Shown: piece after piece, positions 1 to 6,736 of the stretch
How the letters are laid out: the number at the start of each line of letters is the position of its first letter
How positions within the stretch are numbered: the first letter of the stretch is position 1
DNA from: an uncultured Chloroflexota bacterium
GTDB lineage: Bacteria; Chloroflexota; Limnocylindria; Limnocylindrales; Limnocylindraceae
Reading direction: 5' to 3'
Length of the DNA: 8,688 nucleotides
Assembly: GCA_937864085.1 (NCBI GenBank)
Contig: CALMIH010000039.1
Location: forward strand, 1-8,688
Notes under the pieces: model-generated
The model's database searches: none
What the model was told of the DNA's origin: nothing
Seen by the model: the letters and a program-made list of their open reading frames with translations, nothing else
Made by a program: the position numbers and the translations under genes

Positions 1-1682
1 CCAACGGAGAGCCCGGATCCGCGCAGCTGCTCAGCCACGCGAAGCCCACGCTGCACGATCGGGCCGAAGCCAACAATCACGATGTCGCTCCCCTCGGCGA
101 GCGTCTCCGCCTTTCCGACTGGAATTGGACGCGGTTCACGCGGAGCGACGCCCTCAATGCTGTCGCGCGGATAGTGCAGCGCAAATGGATGGTCTTGCGC
201 AAGTGCCGTACGGACAAGTGCGCGAATCTCCTGCTCATCCTTCGGCGAGGCGATGACGAGACGCGGGATCTGACGCTGTGCGGTGAGCGTGAACATCCCC
301 TGGTGGCTGGTGCCATCTTCGCCAACGAGACCGGCGCGGTCCACACCGAAGAGCACTGGCTGGTCGTTCTGGCAGGCGTCGTGGACGATCTGGTCCCAAG
401 CGCGCTGTAGGAAGGTTGAGTAGATCGCAACCACCGGCCGACCGCCACCCATCGCGATCCCCGTTGCGGTTGCAACAGCGTGTTGTTCTGCAATCCCAAC
501 GTCATAGAAGCGATCTGGATATGCGGCGGCAAACTTGTCGAGGCCGGTCCCAGTTGGCATGCCAGCGGTGATCGCCACGATACGGCGATCGTCCGCGGCG
601 GCGGCGATCACCTCAGCGGCGAAGAGCGCTGTGTAATTCGGTCGTTTTGGCGCAGGTGCCTCTGGTACACCGCCGCTCTTCCCGTATGAATCTGTTGGAA
701 CACCAACCTCCATCTTCGGCAGCGCTGCGCCGTGGAAGGTGATCGGATCCGCTTCAGCAGGACGATACCCACGACCCTTCTGCGTGCGCACATGCACGAG
801 CACCGGACCTGGCATGGCGAAGGCGGCGTTGAAAGCCTCCTCCATCTGCATCCGATCATGACCATCAAGAACGCCAACATAGGTGATGCCGAGATCTTCA
901 AAAAGGCGCCCAGGCTCTTGCACGAAGGAGACCACGGAGCGTCGCAAGCTCCTTGAGAGGCTCAACAGTTTGTCGCCAACCAGCGGCAGGGAGCCAATGA
1001 GCTTGTCGTACCCACTCTTACTCCCACGCCACGTCTTCGAGAGCTTCACCTTGGAGAGGTACGTTGAGATCGCGCCAACGGTAGGAGAGATGGACATCTC
1101 ATTGTCGTTCAACACAATCAGCATCTTGGTCTGGCGATGCCCAATGTCGTTGAGTGCCTCAAGGCTGAGACCGCTCATCAGCGCCGCGTCGCCCACAACC
1201 ACCGCAATCTTTTCACTCCCGCCCCGCACATCGCGTGCCAACGCAAGCCCCTGACCAATAGAGATGCCCGTCCCCGCATGCCCGCCATCAAAGACATCGT
1301 GTGGCGACTCTGTACGGCGCGGGAAGCCACCGATTCCACCGAGTTGGCGCAATGTACCGAATCGCGCGAGGCGACCGGTGAGGAGCTTGTGCGGATACGC
1401 CTGATGCCCAGTGTCAAAGACGATGCGATCCACCGGTGAGGCCATCACGTGATGAAGTGCGATCGTCAACTCCACCACGCCAAGGCTTGGGCCGAGGTGA
1501 CCGCCAGTCACTGCGGTGGTCGCGATGATCGCGGTGCGAATCTGCTCAGCGATCTGATCGAGCTCGACGCCAGAGAGCCCCTTCAGGCCCTCAGGGCCCT
1601 CAAGGCGCGCGAGGAGCGAGTCGGCGCCGACCGCGCGGAGTGCGACTCCCTCATCCCCCCCAGGCTTCGTCACTGAACTCAT
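1..1682 (-). CDS. dxs: 1-deoxy-D-xylulose-5-phosphate synthase, C-terminus cut by window edge
   Basis: Dxs condenses pyruvate with glyceraldehyde 3-phosphate, using thiamine diphosphate (ThDP), to make DXP, the first step of the cytoplasmic MEP isoprenoid pathway. The minus frame is open for 560 codons from an ATG at 1682 to the left edge; the family is usually 620-640 residues, so roughly the last 60-80 lie outside. Visible landmarks are GGHLGPSLGVVELT at residues 60-73 (catalytic-type His62), FDTGHQAYPHKLLTGR at 89-104, the ThDP/Mg motif GDAALMSG at 164-171, LNDNEMSIS at 191-199, YVGVLDGHD at 268-276, YDVGIAEQHAV at 393-403 (catalytic Glu399) and YSTFLQRAWDQ at 421-431. The ThDP motif reads GDA where GDG is usual. 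The start overlaps the xseB stop as ATGA, with GAGGA (1693-1689) six bases upstream, so translation is probably coupled. It is the last gene of the block in view. The identification is very secure. Confidence 0.97.
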   Translation of the reverse strand, partial: MSSVTKPGGDEGVALRAVGADSLLARLEGPEGLKGLSGVELDQIAEQIRTAIIATTAVTGGHLGPSLGVVELTIALHHVMASPVDRIVFDTGHQAYPHKLLTGRLARFGTLRQLGGIGGFPRRTESPHDVFDGGHAGTGISIGQGLALARDVRGGSEKIAVVVGDAALMSGLSLEALNDIGHRQTKMLIVLNDNEMSISPTVGAISTYLSKVKLSKTWRGSKSGYDKLIGSLPLVGDKLLSLSRSLRRSVVSFVQEPGRLFEDLGITYVGVLDGHDRMQMEEAFNAAFAMPGPVLVHVRTQKGRGYRPAEADPITFHGAALPKMEVGVPTDSYGKSGGVPEAPAPKRPNYTALFAAEVIAAAADDRRIVAITAGMPTGTGLDKFAAAYPDRFYDVGIAEQHAVATATGIAMGGGRPVVAIYSTFLQRAWDQIVHDACQNDQPVLFGVDRAGLVGEDGTSHQGMFTLTAQRQIPRLVIASPKDEQEIRALVRTALAQDHPFALHYPRDSIEGVAPREPRPIPVGKAETLAEGSDIVIVGFGPIVQRGLRVAEQLRGSGLSV

Positions 1683-1957
1683 CCCTCGTCCTCGTCATCA
1701 AGATCGAGGTCTGCAAGGTCACCATCTGGCAAAAGTTCTTCTACGCGCAGCCGCGCGGCATCAAGTTGCTGCTGGGCATGCTGCTGCAGCTTCACGCCAC
1801 GCTCGAAACTCGTAACCGCAACCTCAAGTCCCCCCTCTTGTGACTCAAGCTGTCCAACAACGTCGCGCAGTTCGCGCATCGTCTCTTCAAAATCGCTCGG
1901 AAGGCCAGCTGATGACCCCTTGTGAGAAGCCGACTGCTTAAGACGCTTTGCCGCCAT
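1679..1957 (-). CDS. xseB: Exodeoxyribonuclease VII small subunit
   Basis: XseB is the small helical subunit that assembles in several copies around XseA to form exonuclease VII, which degrades single-stranded DNA from both ends into oligonucleotides. The protein is 92 residues, normal to slightly long for the family. The conserved core runs from about residue 22 (DFEETMRELRDVVGQLES) to 75, with FERGVKLQQHAQQQLDAA and then RVEELL, as expected for the two-helix hairpin. The last dozen residues form a strongly acidic tail (DLADLDLDDEDEG); the DNA for this tail also supplies the GAGGA ribosome-binding site of dxs. The ATG lies 20 bases inside the end of xseA and has a six-G Shine-Dalgarno-like run five bases upstream. 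It sits beside its partner xseA, as in many bacteria. Confidence 0.94.
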   Translation of the reverse strand: MAAKRLKQSASHKGSSAGLPSDFEETMRELRDVVGQLESQEGGLEVAVTSFERGVKLQQHAQQQLDAARLRVEELLPDGDLADLDLDDEDEG

Positions 1958-3215
1958 CTCGACCCCCCTTTCCGCTCTTCGTCACCTGTGCGCCAATTTC
2001 GCCATCGCCAAGCCGGACCCGAATCACGGTTCCAGCTGGCGCCTGTCGCCACGAGCGTACGAGACTTCCATCACTTCCCTCAACCATCGCATATCCACGA
2101 GAGAGGACGGCGAGTGGCGAGAGGGCGCCGAGGAGGATGCCAGCCTGCTGCACCCCTTCGAGGGCGTCGCGAAGGTGGCCGCGGACGGCTCGACTCAGGT
2201 CGTCGGCGGTGAGGGCGAGACGCTCTTCGGCTCGCTCAAGACGTGTTGCTGGACCGGCCGCAACAAGGGCGCGGCGCTCGCTCTCAAACGCCGCGGCAGC
2301 GCGCGTGATCAGGATCTCCACGGCGTCTCGAGCGCGCACGGCAAGTTGCAGCGGCAGTCGACGCACCGCATCAAGGTTCGGCGCAAGGCGCGCAGCACCG
2401 ATGCTTGGCGTTCCGGCGCGATCGTCGGCAACAAGATCGGCAAGCGTGACGTCGGATTCGTGCCCAACAGCGGAGAGGACTGGTAGCTCGGAGGCCGCGA
2501 TCGCTCGCAGCACCACCTCACTGCTGAAGGCGGCAAGGTCGTCGCTCGATCCACCACCACGTGCGAGGAGGATCACCGCTGGTGCATCGGAGCGCCCAGC
2601 GCGGTGTTCGTCTTTCGCCAACTTGTTTGCTCGCTGGATTCCATCAACGATCTCCGCGGGTGCAGTAGCCCCCTGGACGGCGGCGTGCACCAACACAAGG
2701 CGCGACTGCGGTGCCGCGTGTCGTAGCACGCGCAACACATCGTGCAGCACCGCGCCAGATTTGGAGGTCACCAGCGCAATGCCTTCTGGCGCAACGGGGA
2801 TAGGACGCTTTCGCGCTGAGTCAAAGAGCCCCTCCGACTGCAGTCGCTTCTTCAGCGCCTCCAGCTCCTTGGAGAGGAGGCCCATCCCACCAGGACGGAA
2901 GATCGCATTCGCGATCATCTGGTAGCGACTGCGCGGCGCGTAGAGATCGATCCGTCCAACAAGGAGGACAACCTCCCCGACAACTGGCGTCTCCTCGCCC
3001 GGTCGGATGCTGCCGCGGAAGCGAACGCACTCAAGGGTTGACTCGGCGTCGCGAAGTGTCAGGTACTCGTGGCCTGCTGAGCTGCGCATGCTGCTCTGCA
3101 CCTCGCCGACCACCGTGCACGACGAAAGAAGCGGATCCTCTGTGATCTGCGCCCGGATGCGCGCAGCAACGTCAGAGACGCTGAGTGCCTCCTCGGGGGC
3201 AGGCTGCGTGATCAG
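1938..3215 (-). CDS. xseA: Exodeoxyribonuclease VII large subunit, probable CTG start
   Basis: XseA is the catalytic subunit of exonuclease VII, a metal-dependent nuclease that degrades single-stranded DNA. With a start at 3215 it has 425 residues, close to the family norm. The N-terminal OB fold covers about residues 10-110 (ALSVSDVAARI, then GHEYLTLRD at 49-57). The catalytic domain contains LVTSKSGAVLHDVLRVL at 148-164 (Asp159), LARGGGSSDD at 217-226 (Arg219) and SAVGHESDVTLAD at 248-260 (His252, Asp255). The C-terminal end has SPLAVLSRGYAMVE and GDGEIGAQV. The first ATG, GTG or TTG in frame is a GTG at 3113, which would remove about 34 family-conserved N-terminal residues. An in-frame TGA lies upstream, and between it and the GTG the only near-standard start is CTG at 3215, overlapping the efp stop as CTGA. 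A sequencing error turning ATGA into CTGA is the alternative. The function is secure; the start is inferred. Confidence 0.93.
   Translation of the reverse strand: MITQPAPEEALSVSDVAARIRAQITEDPLLSSCTVVGEVQSSMRSSAGHEYLTLRDAESTLECVRFRGSIRPGEETPVVGEVVLLVGRIDLYAPRSRYQMIANAIFRPGGMGLLSKELEALKKRLQSEGLFDSARKRPIPVAPEGIALVTSKSGAVLHDVLRVLRHAAPQSRLVLVHAAVQGATAPAEIVDGIQRANKLAKDEHRAGRSDAPAVILLARGGGSSDDLAAFSSEVVLRAIAASELPVLSAVGHESDVTLADLVADDRAGTPSIGAARLAPNLDAVRRLPLQLAVRARDAVEILITRAAAAFESERRALVAAGPATRLERAEERLALTADDLSRAVRGHLRDALEGVQQAGILLGALSPLAVLSRGYAMVEGSDGSLVRSWRQAPAGTVIRVRLGDGEIGAQVTKSGKGGRDGGKAS
1963..1968 (-). promoter_or_regulatory. Ribosome-binding site of xseB
   Basis: A run of six G on the minus strand, preceded by AAA, lies five bases before the xseB ATG at 1957 and within the last codons of xseA. 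It supports this ATG as the xseB start despite the 20-base overlap with xseA. Confidence 0.6.
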
Positions 3216-3769
3216 ACGCGCGTCTGATACTCGCCGGTTCGCGTATCAACGCGAATCAGGTCGCCAACGCTGACAAAGAGGGGCACCTGCACCACAAGTC
3301 CGGTCTCGAGCGTTGCCGCCTTGCGCGCACCGGTCGCCGTGTCACCCGCAAAGCCAGGATCGGTCTCAGTGACAACGAGATCAATGTTGATCGGCAACTC
3401 TACTCCGAGCGTCTCCTCTTCATAACTGATGCGCTCAAGGATGAGGTTGTCCTTGATGTAATCCTTCGCCTCGCCGAGCTGTTCGCCTGTGATCACGAAC
3501 TGGTCGTAGTTCGAGGTGTCCATGAAGGTGTAGTCATTCCCGTCCGAGAAGAGGAACTGCGCCGGTCGGCGCTCCAGCGTGGCGCGCGGAAACTTCTCCC
3601 CCGCCTGAAAGGTCTTCTCAACGATCGACTGCTTCCGAACGTTGCGAAACTTGATGCGCACCTGGGCTGAACCACGTCCAACCTTGATGTGGTGGTACTC
3701 AAGGATCTGCCAGAGCTCACCCTCAAGCTCAATGACGACACCCTTCTTCAGTTCGCCGGTTGAAATCAT
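3212..3769 (-). CDS. efp: Translation elongation factor P
   Basis: EF-P binds between the ribosomal P and E sites and helps peptide-bond formation at proline runs. The chosen ATG at 3769 gives 185 residues beginning MISTGELKKG, the standard EF-P N-terminus and length (E. coli has 188). A nine-residue upstream extension to an ATG at 3796 is also open, but it is not family-like and would place the start before a good Shine-Dalgarno sequence. All three beta domains are present: the KOW-like N-domain at 1-65, the OB domain at about 67-125, and a C-domain ending VDTRTGEYQTRV. The functional loop reads HIKVGRGSAQVR, with Arg32 at the tip where E. coli has a modified lysine (PGKG). Arginine-tipped EF-P of proteobacteria is rhamnosylated by EarP, but no earP lies nearby. 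It follows a 69-base gap, the only real one in the block, and its stop overlaps the proposed xseA start. Confidence 0.97.
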   Translation of the reverse strand: MISTGELKKGVVIELEGELWQILEYHHIKVGRGSAQVRIKFRNVRKQSIVEKTFQAGEKFPRATLERRPAQFLFSDGNDYTFMDTSNYDQFVITGEQLGEAKDYIKDNLILERISYEEETLGVELPINIDLVVTETDPGFAGDTATGARKAATLETGLVVQVPLFVSVGDLIRVDTRTGEYQTRV

Positions 3770-3838
3770 CTGGCTCCCCCTCTCTTGCGACCGCACGGCC
3801 GCTCGGCCAGGACCCTGTCTTGACGCTCAGTCTAGCCG
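3770..3838 (-). other. Intergenic gap between the M24 peptidase gene and efp
   Basis: This 69-base stretch is the largest non-coding gap in the block. It holds the efp ribosome-binding site and a short inverted repeat, GGCC-GAGC-GGCC, around 3802-3813, with no following T run. I see no convincing -35/-10 pair for efp and no terminator, so read-through from alaS to dxs seems likely. A weak internal promoter for efp cannot be excluded. Confidence 0.4.
3774..3781 (-). promoter_or_regulatory. Ribosome-binding site of efp, decides the start
   Basis: The minus strand reads AGGGGGAG here, with four bases between it and the ATG at 3769. Position and strength favour 3769 over the upstream in-frame ATG at 3796, in agreement with the family N-terminus MISTGELKKG. 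Confidence 0.7.
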
Positions 3839-5053
3839 TCAGCCCGTGATCAGGGGGGCGGAGGGGAAGAGGGTCAGCGTGCGCAGGCTACGCGCCGCAA
3901 GGTCAACCGCGACCAGATCCTCAATGCGAATGCCAATCCGATCTTCCAGGTAGATCCCAGGCTCAACGCTAAAGACGGTTGGCGATGGGAGCGGATGCTC
4001 CGACGCACCACGTGAAAGCGACGGCGCCTCATGCGTCTGCAGGCCGATCCCGTGTCCGAGCCCATGCTCGTAGATCCCTGGCGCGCCAGCCATTGCGGCG
4101 CGTGTGATCTGGTCCGCCTCGCGTCCAGATGGGAGCGCCGCATCGCCACGCTCTGCAGCGCTGCGAAGTGCGGTGATCGCCGCCTGCTGGCCATCAAGGA
4201 CACGCTGATAGAGGGCAAGGTCGTCATCGCTCGCCGATCCAACAAAGAGTGTGCGCGTCATATCGCTGCGGTATCCCGCAACCTGCGCACCAAAATCGAA
4301 GAGCGCCACTTCGCCGTTCTTGAAGGGTCGTGCGCCAGGGTTACCGTGTGGCAGCGCGGCGTTGCCGCCAGCGAGTGCCGCAACATCAAAGGCGAGCGCC
4401 TCCGCACCGCCCTCACGCATGCCGCGTTCAAGGAGCCAGGCGAGCTCCGCCTCCGTCGCCCCATCAACGATCTTTGGTAGGAGGGCGGCGAGAGCGCGGT
4501 CGGCCACGGCACACGCGGCGGCAATGCGTTCGATCTCGGTTGGATCCTTTACCGCGCGCAGCTCGGCGCTCCACCCCTTTGCGGAGACCAGTTCAACTCC
4601 TGAACCCGCCGCAACGATGCGCTCCCAGACGGCGTGACGAATGGCACCAGGATCTGCGGCGAGCTTCCGTACTCCGTTCGCCGTAGCCCACGCTGCGATC
4701 GCTGCGCCCGGATCACTCCCAGGGTCGAGCGGCGCTGCGAGCGTCGCCTCACGACGCGCCTGCACCGTATAGCGCGAGTCGGCAAAGATGGCGAAGGCGT
4801 CAGCAGAGATCAGCAGCCAGCCACTCACGCCAGCGGTCGGCTCCTCGTTCGGACCGAAGCAGATCCCAGAGAAGTAGCGTGCGTCGGCATGCGAGGTGAG
4901 GAGCACGGCATCAACCCCTTCGCTTCGTGCACGCGCACGGAGTGCGGCGAGGCGGCTCGGTCGAAGCGCCACATCAGCATCGCTCCAGCGCTGCAACTGC
5001 GCAGCGCTCGGTGGGGCGGAGAAATCGGCGGGCTGCGGGTGGCGGATGCTCAT
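3839..5053 (-). CDS. M24 family Xaa-Pro (aminopeptidase P-like) metallopeptidase
   Basis: This is a two-metal 'pita-bread' peptidase, probably cytoplasmic, that removes the N-terminal residue ahead of proline or cleaves Xaa-Pro dipeptides. From the ATG at 5053 it has 404 residues: a creatinase-like N-domain at about 30-165 (YFSGICFGPNE at 60-70) and a catalytic domain at about 170-400. All five metal ligands are present: Asp253 in LFDFG, Asp264 in RSDMTRT, His334 in HGLGHGIGLQTHE, Glu364 in FSVEPGIYL and Glu378 in GIRIEDLV. The open frame extends 25 codons further up into mltG (ATG-like start at 5128), but 5053 has GGAAG seven bases upstream and avoids an arginine-rich, unconserved leader. 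It begins four bases after the mltG stop. Many bacteria keep such a gene next to efp, which fits a shared theme of proline handling. Sequence alone does not separate PepP-type from PepQ-type specificity. Confidence 0.92.
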   Translation of the reverse strand: MSIRHPQPADFSAPPSAAQLQRWSDADVALRPSRLAALRARARSEGVDAVLLTSHADARYFSGICFGPNEEPTAGVSGWLLISADAFAIFADSRYTVQARREATLAAPLDPGSDPGAAIAAWATANGVRKLAADPGAIRHAVWERIVAAGSGVELVSAKGWSAELRAVKDPTEIERIAAACAVADRALAALLPKIVDGATEAELAWLLERGMREGGAEALAFDVAALAGGNAALPHGNPGARPFKNGEVALFDFGAQVAGYRSDMTRTLFVGSASDDDLALYQRVLDGQQAAITALRSAAERGDAALPSGREADQITRAAMAGAPGIYEHGLGHGIGLQTHEAPSLSRGASEHPLPSPTVFSVEPGIYLEDRIGIRIEDLVAVDLAARSLRTLTLFPSAPLITG

Positions 5054-5057
5054 CTCG

Positions 5058-6248
5058 CTACTTCCAGCCGTACTTGCGCGCCTTCGCTTCGTGTTCGGCG
5101 AGCGTCTGACTAAAGTCGTGGCGCCCATTCGTCCCAGGGATCAAGACGAAGTACATCTCCTTACGACTCGTATCGGGAGCGAGCGCCGCTTCAATGGAGG
5201 CACGTGATGGGGAGCAGATCGGCGTTGGCGGAAGCCCACCACGAACAAAGGTGTTCCACGGAACAAGGTCCTTCGGCACGCGTGGTGGCACCAGCCCAAC
5301 ATACGGCTGCTCTGGGAAGGTCCAGAACTCATAGCTCTTCCACTTCTCGAGCTTCAGATTGCGTAGCGCCGCAGAGTCGGCAACCCAGATGATCGTTGGG
5401 TCCGCGAAGAGCCCAATCCCCTCCTGCAGGCGGTATGCGTAGACCCCGGCCATGCGTGGTCGCTCCTCATCAAGCGCCGCCTCACGCTCAACGATTGAGG
5501 CCATTGTCAGCACCTCGTGGAAGGAGCGCCCGTCTGGCGCACTGCCACGAAGTTCGGCGGGAATCTCCTCCGCGAATCGGTCAAGAAGCATGCGCACGAA
5601 GCGTTCTGCCGTTGCGCTCACAGGCACATTGAAGGTGCCAGCGCCGAGCCGCCCTTCGAGCGTTGAGCCAGTCGGGAGGTCGAGCCAGTCGTAGTCAGCG
5701 AGGATCTTGGCGGATGGGGCGCGCAGAAGTTCAAGCAGCTCGCGCTGCGTAAAGGGGAGGTCGAGCGTGCCGATCTGCGCGACGATCTGCTCAAGGCGAA
5801 GGCCGGCGCGCAGTTGCACGGCAATTGCCGGCTCGCGATACGGCTGGGTGAGTGTGACGGCGATCTCGCTGGGCGTCATGCTCGCCGCCACCTGGAAGAG
5901 TCCCGCCTGAAGACCCCCTTCAAGGCCGGCGCGACTCACCGCAACAATGAAGCCGGTCTCATCACCAATCAGTCCTGCCTCGTAGAGCTGTGCCGCGATC
6001 TCGCTACTGCTACTACCCGCCGCGATCTCTACGGTGACGAGTGTTGTGTCGCTCCCGGCTGGTGCGCTGATGCGATCACCGAGTCGCTCAACAACAATGT
6101 CGCCGAGGAGCGGGAGTGAGAGGAGCGCCGGCGAACGGAGGCTGGCACTCACCAACGCGTCACCGATCAGTGCTGGTGCTGCAGCGCGTCCGAGGAGGAG
6201 CGCCAGCACGATCGCGCCGAGCGCAAGGAGGCGTGGAGGTCGGCTCAT
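5058..6248 (-). CDS. mltG: Endolytic murein transglycosylase MltG (YceG-like)
   Basis: MltG is a membrane-anchored lytic transglycosylase that cuts nascent glycan strands and sets their length, acting at the outer face of the membrane. The protein has 396 residues. A single hydrophobic N-terminal anchor spans about residues 6-29 after a short basic start (MSRPPR). A LysM-like region covers roughly 70-135 (VTVEIAAGSSSSEIAAQLYEAG). The catalytic domain carries LTMASIVEREAALDEE at 247-262, with Glu254 matching the E. coli catalytic Glu218, followed by ADPTIIW at 282-288 and NTFVRGGLPPTPICSP at 332-347. The usual LEGYLFPDTY motif is diverged here to LEGRLGAGTF (198-207), and the segment between DPT and NTF is about 45 residues, longer than in E. 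coli. The ATG overlaps the ruvX stop as ATGA with no clear Shine-Dalgarno sequence, so coupling is likely. The stop is followed four bases later by the peptidase gene. Confidence 0.94.
   Translation of the reverse strand: MSRPPRLLALGAIVLALLLGRAAAPALIGDALVSASLRSPALLSLPLLGDIVVERLGDRISAPAGSDTTLVTVEIAAGSSSSEIAAQLYEAGLIGDETGFIVAVSRAGLEGGLQAGLFQVAASMTPSEIAVTLTQPYREPAIAVQLRAGLRLEQIVAQIGTLDLPFTQRELLELLRAPSAKILADYDWLDLPTGSTLEGRLGAGTFNVPVSATAERFVRMLLDRFAEEIPAELRGSAPDGRSFHEVLTMASIVEREAALDEERPRMAGVYAYRLQEGIGLFADPTIIWVADSAALRNLKLEKWKSYEFWTFPEQPYVGLVPPRVPKDLVPWNTFVRGGLPPTPICSPSRASIEAALAPDTSRKEMYFVLIPGTNGRHDFSQTLAEHEAKARKYGWK
5061..5065 (-). promoter_or_regulatory. Ribosome-binding site of the M24 peptidase gene
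   Basis: GGAAG on the minus strand, inside the last codons of mltG, lies seven bases before the ATG at 5053. It supports that start over the longer frame opening at 5128. Confidence 0.6.
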
Positions 6249-6736
6249 GTCGCGGAGGTCCGAACGAGCTGCGCTGGATCAACGTGAAGTGCAGGGTTCC
6301 CCGCGTCTTCAAGGATCAGCTGCGCGGCTGCCTGATCAATCGCCGCACGGTGTGCCGCACGCCGCGTTGGCCCTGGCGCAGCGCCACCAGATCCACCACC
6401 CTGCCGACCAACGCGCTCAGCGGCGCGCTCTGAGGAGTAGCGCTCGTCAATAAAGATGATGGGGAGCTGAAGTTGCGCGGCCATCTGCTCCGCCCAGCGC
6501 AGCGTCTTCTCCCCCTGCGGGCTCATCGTGCCGTCACTATGCAGCGGGAGCCCAATGACAAGTTCGCTGATGCGCTGCTCTCGGCAGATCGTAGCGAGGC
6601 GCGCCACGTCACCATCGATGTGATCGCTCCGCATCATCGTGGAGAGCCCGCGTGGCGAAGTGTCATCAACCGAGACGGCAAGACCAACACGACGATCGCC
6701 AAGGTCAATACCGAGGCGGCGCACGCTCGGGGTCAT
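6245..6736 (-). CDS. ruvX: Putative pre-16S rRNA nuclease / Holliday junction resolvase-like RuvX (YqgF)
   Basis: RuvX/YqgF is an RNase H-fold nuclease, linked to 16S rRNA 5'-end maturation and resembling RuvC resolvases. The protein has 163 residues from the ATG at 6736; the family is usually about 135-150. The three acidic sites are in GIDLGDRRVGLAVS (Asp11), FIDERYSSE (Asp97) and AIDQAAAQLILED (Asp134). VIGLPLHSDG at 61-70 and PQGEK just after it are also standard. The segment between the second and third acidic sites (about 109-131) is rich in Gly, Ala and Arg, unlike the usual charged helix. The alaS stop and this ATG share one base (TGATG). A TTG one codon upstream is also open but adds only a methionine. 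The gene lies between alaS and mltG, a common arrangement in several phyla. Confidence 0.93.
   Translation of the reverse strand: MTPSVRRLGIDLGDRRVGLAVSVDDTSPRGLSTMMRSDHIDGDVARLATICREQRISELVIGLPLHSDGTMSPQGEKTLRWAEQMAAQLQLPIIFIDERYSSERAAERVGRQGGGSGGAAPGPTRRAAHRAAIDQAAAQLILEDAGNPALHVDPAQLVRTSAT

Noticed and set aside
1948..2925. A 325-codon plus-strand open frame
   Set aside because: It is antisense to xseA, is very rich in Ser, Arg and Ala, and has no recognisable domain; it is a GC-driven shadow of the real gene.
3770..3796. Longer efp start at 3796 adding nine residues
   Set aside because: The family N-terminus begins at MISTG, and a strong Shine-Dalgarno sequence lies directly before 3769.
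3802..3813. GGCC-GAGC-GGCC hairpin between the peptidase gene and efp as a terminator
   Set aside because: The stem is only four base pairs and no T run follows; it is more likely chance in a GC-rich gap.
5054..5128. Longer start of the M24 peptidase at 5128, inside mltG
   Set aside because: It would add an unconserved Arg/Ser-rich leader; the ATG at 5053 has GGAAG at good spacing and follows the mltG stop.
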